A DNA stretch of 64,000 bases from Ridgeia piscesae (Eukaryota; Annelida; Polychaeta; Sabellida; Siboglinidae): assembly GCA_025642075.2 (NCBI GenBank), contig JAODUO010000058.1:443501-507500 (forward strand). Reading direction: 5' to 3'. Position numbers and translations under genes: made by a program. Every line of letters starts with the position of its first letter. The stretch's first letter is position 1. Of the stretch, positions 9,301 to 23,900 are shown in pieces. The notes under the pieces were generated by a model. That model searched no databases, was not told the DNA's origin, and saw only the letters and a program-made list of their open reading frames with translations.

Positions 9301-12300
9301 AATCAACCTACAACATTGAACATTCACAGGTGAGTTCAATCAACCTACAACATTGAACTTTCACAGGTGAGTTCAATCAACCTATAACATTGAACATTCA
9401 CAGGTGAGTTCAACCAACCTACAACATTCATTTGCAAATTTAGGACCATGTATTACCCCTAAAAAAAGTAGAAAGTATTCCATCTTCCGTCTTTGCATGT
9501 ATACAAATATTTTGCCAAAAATTTGAGTGTTTTACAAAAACGTTGTAGTGTATAACTTAAAGTACATTATTTTTTATTTAAAGTGGATGCAGGCACTGTA
9601 TAAAGTATTATTTTACTAACACTTATTAAAGCACTACCAGGTAATGATAGACCGTCTTACAGCAGAAACGGCAAAATCGAGACAAAATAAATAAGTAACG
9701 ACATGGAATTAATCTTTGTCAATATCTTACAATTAAAAAGCAAAAAAATAAAGAGAAACAGGTAAAGAGGAGTAGAGAACAGTACTCTTTGTCGACGGGG
9801 AGTCCCAGCTGGATACACTGGCCGTTGTTTAGTAGTCGAGGGTGGTCACATATCTTCTTGAGCACTGTCAGCGCCACGAGGGGGGACTTGGTGGAGTTCA
9901 ACAACTGCAGTGATGACAATTGTCCATGAGAGAGATGTCTAGAGATGACATCAGCCAGAAAGACCTTTCTCACATAATTGTCTACACTCTGCCATTTTAA
10001 TTCTGAATATAACTTTTTATGTATCGCATAAAACACAATTTGCACAGGAAGAATTGTGTGATGTTACGAGTAATTTTTATATTCCATTTACTTATTGTAC
10101 TGGTTTAGTTAATCTGATTTATTTACCAATTTTTAGTACGTTATTGTTATTAAAGTGTGTCTTATCAAGAAATCTTTTAAGATATATCACCTGCTTAGTT
10201 ATTGTTTATTATACTTATTGACTTATTACTGGCATTTTAATGCGTAACTGAAGGCAATTTTTCGTTTTTAATGTGACGTTTAAAACAGACAATAAAGTCC
10301 TTTGAATCTTGAAAAATATATAAATAGTTTTGACTGCCAGTTCACCTTTACTTTCTGTTACCGTTACCTGTATCATAAAAAAACAGTTCTCTTTCTGTCT
10401 GTTTTGTTTGCTTATCGATTTTGAAGTTAGCTAACCCTGTTGTCTTGAGCTTGGAAATAGGCACAACAGAAGGTTCCGTATTACATTATTTATTGTCATT
10501 CTGTAGATCAGAAGTGGCGAGTGGCCATATGCTGTGGGCAGTGTTAGTTAGTTAGTGTTTCGACACAATACAGGCTATGACATGTTGCTTTAGTTGCCCC
10601 TCAAAACAGTCAAACTTGACTGTAGTAACCAAGATAATCTTATCTTATGATCGTTCTAATCGCAGATATATTTTGTTCGCCAATGATCAGATCTTCGTAT
10701 TCTACCACTCTAAGTGGGAATAATTTTTTTCTTTGGTTTAACTTTGGTCTTTTGGTAAACAGTTTGAGAGTGCGGTCTCTATTCCAGATCTTTAAAGTTT
10801 CATCATTTTTTTGTAAAGGTTTGGTAAAAAGGATCATCATTATTGTGCATTATTTTGATAAATTATATCATATCTCCTCTCAGTCTTCAGTAGGCGAGAT
10901 TTAACAAGATTGCAGCCTAGAGCCATCAAAGCTGCAGACAGGGAAGCCTTTGGCTTATCAAGAGCCCAACTAAAAGTAATATTATTATTTCTTATGAAAT
11001 TGCACAAGAAATACTGGTAGCACAATACTGAAAATTAAAAATATTTGTTATTATTAAATGCCAAGTTTCTAAATATTACAATACTAAAAATACATTTGTT
11101 TTAATAATAAATTACTTAAAATAAATGTCTGAATACATAATTAAGATTCAGTATTAAAATAATTTCTAAAAATAATAAATGATCAACCTACGCCCTCGCC
11201 AGATAACTGGCAATTTTATTTTTAAACATATTTATACTGCTGGCAATAACACAATCATCACTTAATTTATTCCAGTCATTTATTGTCCTCTGTGAGAAAG
11301 AGTACTTTGTTATGTATAATCTACTTAAACATACTTCTTTCACAGCTGGGGTGTTTAAAAAACCCTCGTAGATCTTCTGCTGAATGTCAGAGAGAAACAC
11401 CCAACACACCAAGTCATTTTTTCTTGTGAACTTTGGCACCCTGCCAACAAAAACATGGGTCAGATTAAATAGTTAGGTATAAAAATACTAAAATATATCT
11501 AAAATACAATCATGTGATATTCGCTTGCCAAAAAAACGATTTTGTTTGCATAAATGTCATCAATATGGAGCCAGTTGACAGGAAATCGAGAGTGGCAATT
11601 GTATTTCATTCATTTTAGTATCTGTGTGTATGAAAAAGTACCACGTGTAAATGCTTACAGTGGTGGAGTTTGTGTGACAGGGTCAAACACTGTAGGAATG
11701 GAAGTTTTTACACTGTATTTACAACACAACAGTGCAAGTGGGTGGTCTCAGACAGTGTAAATACTGTAATAACTATTATGTGTCAGGACACAACCTAATT
11801 ACATTCCTAGCAGTCCAACACCACAGCTGTAAGGTGTGTGAAAGTGACAGTTGCACACGGATGACCAGACCAGTGGACCAGACCAGTGGACCAGTCCAGT
11901 GGACCAGACCAGTGGACCAGTCCAGTGGACCAGTCCAGTGGACCAGACCAGTGGACCAGTCCAGTGGACCAGTCCAGTGGACCAGACCAGTGGACCAGTC
12001 CAGTGGACCAGACCAGTGGACCAGTCCAGTGGACCAGTCCAGTGGACCAGACCAGTGGACCAGACCAGTGGACCAGACCAGTGGACCAGACCAGTGGACC
12101 AGACCAGTGGACCAGACCAGTGGACCAGACCAGTGGACCAGACCAGTGGACCAGTCCAGTGGACCAGACCAGTGGACCAGTCCAGTGGACCAGACCAGTA
12201 GACCAGTCCAATGTACCAGTCCAGTGGACCAGACCAGTGGACCAGTCCAGTGTACCAGACCAGTGGACCAGACCAGTGGACCAGACCAGTGGACCAGACC

Positions 12301-15300
12301 AGTGTACCAGTCCAGTGGACCAGACCAGTGGACCAGACCAGTGGACCAGACCAGTGGACCAGACCAGTGGACCAGTCCAGTGTACCAGTCCAGTGGACCA
12401 GTCCAGTGGACCAGTCCAGTGGACCAGACCAGTGGACCAGACCAGTGGACCAGACCAGTGGACCAGTCCAGTGGACCAGACCAGTGGACCAGTCCAGTGT
12501 ACCAGACCAGTGGACCAGACCAGTCCAGTGGACCAGACCAGTGGACCAGTCCAGTGGACCAGACCAGTGGACCAGTCCAGTAGACCAGACCAGTGGACCA
12601 GACCAGTGGACCAGACCAGTGGACCAGACCAGTGGACCAGACCAGTCCAGTGGACCAGACCAGTGGACCAGACCAGTGGACCAGTCCAGTGGACCAGACC
12701 AGTGGACCAGTCCAGTGGACCAGACCAGTCCAGTGGACCAGACCAGTGGACCAGACCAGTCCAGTGGACCAGACCAGTGGACCAGACCAGTCCAGTGGAC
12801 CAGACCAGTGGACCAGACCAGTCCAGTGGACCAGACCAGTGGACCAGACCAGTCCAGTGGACCAGACCAGTGGACCAGACCAGTGGACCAGTCCAGTGGA
12901 CCAGACCAGTGGACCAGACCAGTGGACCAGACCAGTGGACCAGACCAGTGGACCAGTCCAGTGGACCAGACCAGTGGACCAGACCAGTGGACCAGACCAG
13001 TGGACCAGACCAGTGGACCAGTCCAGTGGACCAGACCAGTGGACCAGACCAGTGGACCAGTCCAGTGGACCAGACCAGTGGACCAGACCAGTGGACCAGA
13101 CCAGTGGACCAGACCAGTGGACCAGTCCAGTGGACCAGACCAGTCCAGTGGACCAGACCAGTGGACCAGACCAGTCCAGTGGACCAGACCAGTGGACCAG
13201 ACCAGTGGACCAGACCAGTGGATCAGACCAGTGGACCAGTCCAGTGGACCAGACCAGTGGACCAGACCAGTGGACCAGACCAGTGGACCAGACCAGTGGA
13301 CCAGACCAGTGGACCAGTCCAGTGGACCAGACCAGTGGACCAGTCCAGTGGACCAGACCAGTGGACCAGTCCAGTGTACCAGACCAGTGGACCAGACCAG
13401 TGGACCAGTCCAGTGTACCAGACCAGTGGACCAGACCAGTGGACCAGTCCAGTGGACCAGACCAGTGGACCAGTCCAGTGGACCAGACCAGTGGACCAGA
13501 CCAGTGGACCAGACCAGTGGACCAGACCAGTGGACCAGTCCAGTGGACCAGACCAGTGGACCAGACCAGTGGACCAGACCAGTGGACCAGACCAGTGGAC
13601 CAGACCAGTGGACCAGACCAGTGGACCAGACCAGTGGACCAGACCAGTGGACCAGACCAGTGGACCAGACCAGTGGACCAGTCCAGTGGACCAGACCAGT
13701 GGACCAGACCAGTGGACCAGACCAGTGGACCAGACCAGTGGACCAGACCAGTGGACCAGTCCAGTGTACCAGACCAGTGGACCAGTCCAGTGGACCAGAC
13801 CAGTGGACCAGACCAGTGGATCAGACCAGTGTACCAGTCCAGTGTACCAGTCCAGTGGACCAGACCAGTGGACCAGTCCAGTGTACCAGACCAGTGGACC
13901 AGACCAGTCCAGTGGACCAGACCAGTGGACCAGACCAGTGGACCAGACCAGTGGACCAGTCCAGTGTACCAGACCAGTGGACCAGACCAGTGGACCAGTC
14001 CAGTGGACCAGTCCAGTGGACCAGACCAGTGGACCAGTCCAGTGTACCAGACCAGTGTACCAGACCAGTGGACCAGTCCAGTGGACCAGACCAGTGGACC
14101 AGACCAGTGGACCAGACCAGTGGACCAGACCAGTGGACCAGTCCAGTGGACCAGACCAGTGGACCAGACCAGTGGACCAGTCCAGTGGACCAGTCCAGTG
14201 GACCAGACCAGTGGACCAGTCCAGTGGACCAGACCAGTGGACCAGACCAGTGGACCAGTCCAGTGGACCAGTCCAGTGGACCAGACCAGTGGACCAGTCC
14301 AGTGGACCAGTCCAGTGGACCAGACCAGTGGACCAGTCCAGTGGACCAGACCAGTGGACCAGTCCAGTGGACCAGTCCAGTGGACCAGACCAGTGGACCA
14401 GTCCAGTGGACCAGACCAGTGGACCAGACCAGTGGACCAGTCCAGTGGACCAGTCCAGTGGACCAGACCAGTGGACCAGTCCAGTGTACCAGACCAGTGG
14501 ACCAGTCCAGTGGACCAGTCCAGTGGACCAGACCAGTGGACCAGTCCAGTGGACCAGACCAGTGGACCAGTCCAGTGTACCAGTCCAGTGTATCAGACCA
14601 GTGGACCAGACCAGTGGACCAGTCCAGTGGACCAGTCCAGTGTGACCAGACCAGTGGACCAGTCCAGTGGACCAGTCCAGTGGACCAGACCAGTGTACCA
14701 GACCAGTGGACCAGACCAGTGGACCAGTCCAGTGGACCAGTCCAGTGTACCAGACCAGTGGACCAGTCCAGTGGACCAGTCCAGTGGACCAGACCAGTGG
14801 ACCAGTCCAGTGTACCAGACCAGTGGACCAGTCCAGTGGACCAGTCCAGTGGACCAGACCAGTGGACCAGACCAGTGGACCAGTCCAGTGGACCAGACCA
14901 GTGGACCAGACCAGTGGACCAGTCCAGTGTACCAGACCAGTGGACCAGACCAGTCCAGTGGACCAGACCAGTGGACCAGTCCAGTGGACCAGACCAGTGG
15001 ACCAGACCAGTCCAGTGGACCAGACCAGTGGACCAGTCCAGTGGACCAGACCAGTGGACCAGACCAGTGGACCAGACCAGTGGACCAGACCAGTGGACCA
15101 GTCCAGTGGACCAGACCAGTGGACCAGACCAGTGGACCAGACCAGTGGACCAGACCAGTGGACCAGACCAGTGGACCAGTCCAGTGGACCAGACCAGTGG
15201 ACCAGTCCAGTGGACCAGACCAGTGGACCAGTCCAGTGGACCAGACCAGTGGACCAGTCCAGTGACCAGACCAGTGGACCAGTCCAGTGGACCAGACCAG

Positions 15301-18300
15301 TGGACCAGTCCAGTGGACCAGACCAGTGGACCAGACCAGTGGACCAGACCAGTGGACCAGACAAGTGGACCAGTCCAGTGAACCAGACCAGTGGACCAGA
15401 CCAGTGGACCAGTCCAATGGACCAGACCAGTGGACCAGACCAGTGGACCAGACCAGTGGACCAGTCCAATGGACCAGACCAGTGGACCAGACCAGTGGAC
15501 CAGACCAGTGGACCAGTCCAGTGGACCAGACCAGTGGACCAGACCAGTGGACCAGACCAGTGTACCAGTCCAGTGACCAGTCCAGTGGACCAGACCAGTG
15601 GACCAGTCCAGTGGACCAGACCAGTGGACCAGACCAGTCCAGTGGACCAGACAAGTGGACCAGTCCAGTGGACCAGACCAGTGGACCAGACCAGTGGACC
15701 AGACCAGTGGACCAGACCAGTGGACCAGACCAGTGGACCAGACCAGTCCAGTGGACCAGACAGTGGACCAGTCCAGTGGACCAGACCAGTCCAGTGGACC
15801 AGACAAGTGGACCAGACCAGTCCAGTGGACCAGTCCAGTGGACCAGACCAGTCCAGTCCAGTGGACCAGACCAGTCCAGTCCAGTGGACCAGACCAGTCC
15901 AGTCCAGTGGACCAGACCAGTCCAGTGGACCAGATCAATGAACCAGACCAGTGTACCAGACCAGTCCACTGGACTAGACGATACCAGTGGACCAGACCAG
16001 ACGAGGACCAGACAAATAGACCAGTCTAGTGGACCAGTCGAATGGACCATTCCATTCCAGTCGAATGGACCACTCCATTCCAGTCGAATGGACCACTCCA
16101 TTCCAGTGGACCACTCCATTCCAGTGGACCACTCCATTCCAGTGGACCACTCCAGTCCAGTGGACCACTCCATTCCAGTGGACCACTCCAGTCCAGTGGA
16201 CCAGACCAGACAAGTGGACCAGACCATTCAGTCAATGCAGTCTCCACACTACTGCATATGGCGAGACTGGCAGTGCACAGCCTGACTTGGCCATGAGTGT
16301 CTGCTAGCCACTGTAGCCAGTAGCAATGGTAATTGTAACACATCCATAGCGCCTATATTCTTGAAAATTCAAGCTCACAGGCACAAAAAACACAATAATT
16401 TGGCGTAATCATAAATGGGGGGGGGGACAAGTAAAAATCATGGTTAGAGCATGGAACCGCCGAAAACGCTGTTTAGGCTGTACAGACATACATGAGAAAA
16501 TGTCATAACATTGATGTTAACATCCAGAATCCAGGGTGGCTGTCCCATTCGTGGGTGTATACAAGAGTTGTAATTCAAAATATGTATAATAAGTCAGTGT
16601 AAAGTCATACAATAATAATACGATTGTAAAGATAAAACATGTTAAAAATTATACGAAATGATTCCATGTATAAATTATATTTTAAAAGTATTAATAGATA
16701 TCCGAAATAAGAAAAACATATCATCAATACTATTGATAATAAATAAGTTTGATAATATGTAAAAAGTAAGGCCCATACTCTGGGCCGTCCCCCATGTCAG
16801 CTTTTGTTCGTCTCAAGAAGTATGGCGATATCAACTTCTGAAGTGACTCAGCCATCTCCTGGCCGAGCCGCATCTCACCAGCAGTTGCGTCTTTCTGCCT
16901 CGCCTGAAATGATATTCCAAGTAAACTTGCAGAAATGTCAGAATAATACGCGTGTTTAGGATGCTAACAAATGCAGCGGACCCCAGATGTTCTTGCGACT
17001 TGCTCAATGACGCATTTATTGCATCTTGTGCAGTTACTTGCGATCATTTTAGACCCAAACTTTAGGAAAATTTTATTATGCCACATGATTTTATCTCAAT
17101 TAACCTGTTAAAATATAAGAAATATTTTCTTGTCATATAGAGGTTTGAAGAAACCCAGGTTGACACCTTTGCAAACAACAATGATACACTGAAATACCTA
17201 CATGTGAGACCAGTTGACTGCACAATCACTGGAAGTCTACCGCTAACTATTTTCTACTATTGACCCTAATCGAAACCTCAACCAACTCCACCCTTATGTA
17301 TAAATGATAACCTGATGTATAATGCATTGATAGTTGACACTAACCATTTATTCCTCTCATCTGATTGGTTCCAACGATTATGCACTGAATCCTAATCAAC
17401 CATAATGGTACCCTAAATATTTTCTCCTATGTACAAAAAATGAAAGAAACAGTATTGTAGCTAACAAATCACCTGAGAATAACGCCATTAAGAAATAAAT
17501 AAACATCTGTCCATGCAAAGTTGCAATAATTTTACCTTATATAAACAAACTATGAACAGTCTGCTCAGACGCCATCTGGTGAGCAATGACAATTCCATTC
17601 CTGATTTACTCTAGTTAAAAAGATCAAATATAGTCGATGTTGCTTATTGAACAATTTACATTGGATGACCCATGTTATAAGTTTCTTGTTGAACGTAGCA
17701 TGAGTGACTCTGAACTGTAACCCACTTTTGTGATGGGCGTCTCATACTCCATGGCGAATGTCTTCGCCCGCCCGAGCAATGTGCCCTGATGAGTCCAATC
17801 GAAGAGAGCCCACATCTCCTGTAATACAAACAGAATGTCGTAATGATGCTCAGAACAGTGACAACTGCTTTTTATGTTGACAATTCATTCTAGAACAGGG
17901 TCCATACATTCTGAAGATTTTACACATTTGTCAAGGCTATTTGAAAAATAAATTCTAGAATGTCTCATCAACAGATGTAGTTTTAATTCACTTCTACCCT
18001 CCACAGTTACAGTTCACAACCCAGGGAGTGCAGAAATAATTTTATACGTTGGCTTTCCCAATGCCGATACTGACGTAGCGCTAAGATTTGCCTAACTACG
18101 GCCTTCTGCCTGTTACTGTGTGCTCGTAATTCTAACTGACAATAGGCTTATCAAGAATACGTTGTAAAATTCTAGAATTTCAAGGCCTCGGATTAAGTCC
18201 AATTAAATTCAAGAGTTTTTCAAGGCCCTGTACAAACCCTGCTAGAATCAGCTGAACCTATTAACTGATCATCTTCTTGACGTTCTAGAATCAGCTGAAC

Positions 18301-20875
18301 CTATTAACTGATCATCTTCTTGACGTTCTAGAATCAGCTGAACCTATTAACTGATCATCTTCTTGACGTTCTAGAATCAGCTGAACCTATTAACTGATCA
18401 TCTTCTTGACGTTCTAGAATCAGCTGAACCTATTAACCGATCATCTTCTTCTTGACGTTCTAGAATCAGCTGAACCTATTAACCGATCATCTTCTTGACG
18501 TTCTAGAATCAGCTGAACCTATTAACCGATCATCTTCTTCTTGACGTTCTAGAATCAGCTGAACCTATTAACTGATCATCTTCTTGACATTCTAGAATCA
18601 GCTGAACCTATTAACTGATCATCTTCTTGACGTTCTAGAATCAGCTGAACCTATTAACCGATTATCTTCTTCTTGACGTTCTAGAATCAGCTGAACCTAT
18701 TAACCGATCATCTTCTTGACGTTCTAGAATCAGCTGAACCTATTAACCGATCATCTTCTTCTTGACGTTCTAGAATCAGCTGAACCTATTAACCGATCAC
18801 TCTTCTTGACGTTCTAGAATCAGCTGAACCTATTAACTGATCATCTTCTTGACGTTCTAGAATCAGCTGAACCTATTAACTGATCATCTTCTTGACGTTC
18901 TAGAATCAGCTGAACCTATTAACCGATCATCTTCTTCTTGACGTTCTAGAATCAGCTGAACCTATTAACCGATCATCTTCTTGACGTTCTAGAATCAGCT
19001 GAACCTATTAACTGATCATCATCTTCTTGACGTTCTAGAATCAGCTGAACCTATTAACCGATCATCTTCTTGACGTTCTAGAATCAGCTGAACCTATTAA
19101 CTGATCATCTTCTTGACGTTCTAGAATCAGCTGAACCTATTAACCGATCATCTTCTTGACGTTCTAGAATCAGCTGAACCTATTAACTGATCATCTTCTT
19201 GACGTTCTAGAATCAGCTGAACCTATTAACTGATCATCTTCTTGACGTTCTAGAATCAGCTGAACCTATTAACTGATCATCTTCTTGACGTTCTAGAATC
19301 AGCTGAACCTATTAACTGATCATCTTCTTGACGTTCTAGAATCAGCTGAACCTATTAACTGATCATCTTCTTGACGTTCTAGAATCAGGCTGAACCTATT
19401 AACTGATCATCTTCTTGACGTTCTAGAATCAGCTGAACCTATTAACTGATCATCTTCTTGACGTTCTAGAATCAGTTGAACCTATTAACTGATCATCTTC
19501 TTGACGTTCTAGAATCAGCTGAACCTATTAACTGATCATCTTCTTGACGTTCTAGAATCAGCTGAACCTATTAACTGATCATCTTCTTGACGTTCTAGAA
19601 TCAGCTGAACCTATTAACTGATCATCATCTTCTTGACGTTCTAGAATCAGCTGAACCTATTAACCGATCATCTTCTTGACGTTCTAGAATCAGCTGAACC
19701 TATTAACTGATCATCTTCTTGACGTTCTAGAATCAGCTGAACCTATTAACTGATCATCTTCTTGACGTTCTAGAATCAGCTGAACCTATTAACTGATCAT
19801 CTTCTTGACGTTCTAGAATCAGCTGAACCTATTAACTGATCGTCTTCTTGTCGTTCTAGAATCAGCTGAACCTATTAACTGATCATCTTCTTGACGTTCT
19901 AGAATCAGCTGAACCTATTAACTGATCATCTTCTTGACGTTCTAGAATCAGCTGAACCTATTAACTGATCATCTTCTTGACGTTCTAGAATCAGCTGAAC
20001 CTATTAACTGATCATCTTCTTGACGTTCTAGAATCAGCTGAACCTATTAACTGATCATCTTCTTGACGTTCTAGAATCAGCTGAACCTATTAACTGATCA
20101 TCTTCTTGACGTTCTAGAATCAGCTGAACCTATTAACTGATCATCTTCTTGACGTTCTAGAATCAGCTGAACCTATTAACTGATCATCTTCTTGACGTTC
20201 TAGAATCAGCTGAACCTATTAACTGATCATCTTCTTGACGTTCTAGAATCTGCGGAACCTATTAACTGATTGGATGTGTGTACCTTGAGGTTGTTCATGA
20301 CGGGCGTCCCTGAGAGGATGAGTCTCTGCTTGGCGGACACGGCCTGCACTCCCTTTGAACACTTGTTACTGGGATTCTTTATCTTGTGGCCCTCGTCCAG
20401 GATGACATAGTCCTGTCACAACATAGTCCACAACACGAAGTCACAAACTTTGATGGAATACATGCAGGTAAAGCATGTCATTATTACTTTTTAATGTGTA
20501 CATGCGTAACAGTATTATTAATGCGTTCATGCGGTGACATATGTTACTTTAAGCAATCCAAAACGGTTGCCCGAATCCAGCAGATTCAACTAACGTGACA
20601 TGGTTGCTGATACACTACCACTGATAGTCCAGTGTCACACACCACATACAGATTTGACTGACTGCAAATTTACGCATCCACCAAAGCCACCTTAAACGCT
20701 GTTCTCTCTTTTCCCGGTGCGGGTGGGGTGAAGTTTCCCCGATACATGCATAGTCCTCCCAGGCTCCCACCCTCCAGGCATGTTTTCTTAGCCAACTCCG
20801 TTCGCTCCATGTGTCCATCCCACTTAGGCCATACTTTTAAAAACAAAATTCTATAAACTATACAAAAAATATGTC

Positions 20876-20938
<63 letters not shown>

Positions 20939-23900
20939 CATGTATCATGTATCATATAACAACAACCACAAACACACAAGTATGATGAAACATTTAAAAA
21001 TTTGCATTAAACGGGAGTTGTTATGGTGCTGATTTTGAAAAGTTTGTTTTCGGGAAATGCCGCAAGGGGCAAAATTGTGATGTCAGTCATGGAAAACATT
21101 GCCTCGATGCCCAGCGTTGTCAGCGTTAATTACATAACACTGTGTTGCTCTAGATTTCAGCAAAACCACAACTGACGCCCACTACAGCAACTAATCCAAA
21201 TCGGACATCGTTGGGAATTTCCGTGAAATGGTAAATTTACAGGTTTTTTATGTCGTGTACTCTTATACGATATCGAAATATTTTGGCAGAATCATCATTT
21301 GAAAGAGCATCAACCATTTGTTATTAGGTGGCAGATTAGGTTTTATCCCATGATATGGCCGACAAACACATCAAACAGACATTGATTCATTGCTACTACA
21401 CCATGTTACCCACCCAGACAAACTCCTTTCCATCATTCTCTGCGAGTTCCTTTGCGTGGTTCACGAGCATGCCATAACTTGTAAGTAGTACGCCACCACG
21501 ACGTTGGACTTTCCGCAGTAGTCGGGCTCGCTCGGATTTTGACCCACCATGGTACTGCTCAAGTTGAATGCCTGGGGCCCTGTCAGCAGACACTGTCTAA
21601 CATCATGGCCCTGTCAGCAGACACTGTCTAACATCATGGTCCTGTCAGCAGACACTGTCTAACATCATGGCCCTGTTAGCAGACACTGTCTAACATCATG
21701 GTCCTGTCAGCAGACACTGTCTAACATCATGGTCCTGTCAGCAGACACTGTCTAACATCATGGCCCTGTCAGCAGACACTGTCTAACATCATGGTCCTGT
21801 CAGCAGACACTGTCTAACATCATGGCCCTGTCAGCAGACACTGTCTAACATCATGGCCCTGTCAGCAGACACTGTCTAACATCATGGCCCTGTCAGCAGA
21901 CACTGTCTAACATCATGGCCCTGTCAGCAGACACTGTCTAACATCATGGCCCTGTCAGCAGACACTGTCTAACATCATGGCCCTGTCAGCAGACACTGTC
22001 TAACATCATGGCCCTGTCAGCAGCATGTCTAACATCATGGCCCTGTCAGCAGCACTGTCTAACATCATGGTCCTGTCAGCAGACATGTCTAACATCATGG
22101 TCCTGTCAGCAGGCACTGTCTAACATCATGGTCCTGTCAGCAGACATGTCTAACATCATGGCCTGTCAGCAGGCACTGTATAACATCATGGTCCTGTCAG
22201 CAGACACTGTCTAACATCATGGCCCTGTCAGCAGACACTGTCTAACATCATGGCCCTGTCAGCAGACACTGTCTAACATCATGTCCTGTCAGCAGGCACT
22301 GTCTAACATCATGGTCCTGTCAGCAGACATTGTCTAACATCATGGTCCTGTCAGCAGACATTGTCTAACATCATGGTCCTGTCAGCAGACACTGTCTAAC
22401 ATCATGGCCCTGTCAGCAGACACTGTCTAACATCATGGCCCTGTCAGCAGACACTGTCTAACATCATGGCCCTGTCAGCAGGCACTGTCTAACATCATGG
22501 CCCTGTCAGCAGACACTGTCTGACATCATGGCCCTGTCAGCAGGCACTGTCTGACATCATGGCCCTGTCAGCAGGCACTGTCTAACACCATGGCGCTGTC
22601 TAACATCATGGCCCTGTCAGCAGACACTGTCTAACACCATGGCCCTGTCAGCAGGCACTGTCTAACATCATGGCCCTGTCAGCAGGCACTGTCTAACATC
22701 ATGGTCCTGTCAGCAGACACTGTCTAACATCATGGCCCTGTCAGCAGAAACTGTCTAACATCATGGCCCTGTCAGCAGACACTGTCTAAAATCATGGCCC
22801 TGTCAGCAGGCACTGCCTAACATCATGGCCCTGTCAGCAGACACTGTCTAACATCATGGCCCTGTCAGCAGACACTGTCTAACATCATGGCCCTGTCAGC
22901 AGACACTGTCTAACATCATGGCCCTGTCAGCAGACACTGTCTAACACCCACTGGCCCCGTCAGCAGGCACTGTCTAACGTCATGGTCCTGTCAGCAGACA
23001 CTGTCTAACATCATGGTTAGCCCTGTCAGCAGACACTGTCTAACATCATGGCCCTGTCAGCAGACACTGTCTAACATCATGGCCCTGTCAGCAGGCACTG
23101 TCTAACATCATGGCCCTGTCAGCAGACACTGTCTAACATCATGGTCCTGTCAGCAGGCACTGTCTAACATCATGGCCCTGTCAGCAGACACTGTCTAACA
23201 TCATGGCCCTGTCAGCAGACACTGTCTAACATCATGGCCCTGTCAGCAGACACTGTCTAACATCATGGTCCTGTCAGCAGGCACTGCTAACATCATGGCT
23301 CCTGCTCAGCAGACACTGTCTAACATCATGGCCCTGTCAGCAGACACTGTCTAACATCATGGCCCTGTCAGCAGACACTGTCTAACATCATGGCCCTGTC
23401 AGCAGGCACTGTCTAACATCATGGCCCTGTCAGCAGGCACTGTCTAACATCATGGTCCTGTCAGCAGACACTGTCTAACATCATGGCCCTGTCAGCAGGC
23501 ACTGTCTAACATCATGGCCCTGTCAGCAGGCACTGTCTAACATCATGGCCCTGTCAGCAGCACTGTCTAACATCATGGTCCTGTCAGCAGACACTGTCTA
23601 ACATCATGGCCCTGTCAGCAGGCACTGTCTAACATCATGGCCCTGTCAGCAGAAACTGTCTAACATCATGGCCCTGTCAGCAGACACTGTCTAAAATCAT
23701 GGCCCTGTCAGCAGGCACTGCCTAACATCATGGCCCTGTCAGCAGACACTGTCTAACATCATGGCCCTGTCAGCAGACACTGTCTGACATTATGGCCGTG
23801 ATAGATATGTATTTTGTGTGCATGTCTGGGCATTTTTCTACCTTTAGGTGTGCTAGAAGCTGTGAAAGTTATCTGTAGATTTGGCTAGCCATTCACATAA

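Noticed and set aside
11886..16285. Very long open frames (up to 1056 codons) with [13 protein letters not shown] repeats
   Set aside because: They arise because the 13-bp unit has no stop codon in any frame. Several frames and both strands are open equally, and the array sits inside an ERCC6L intron.
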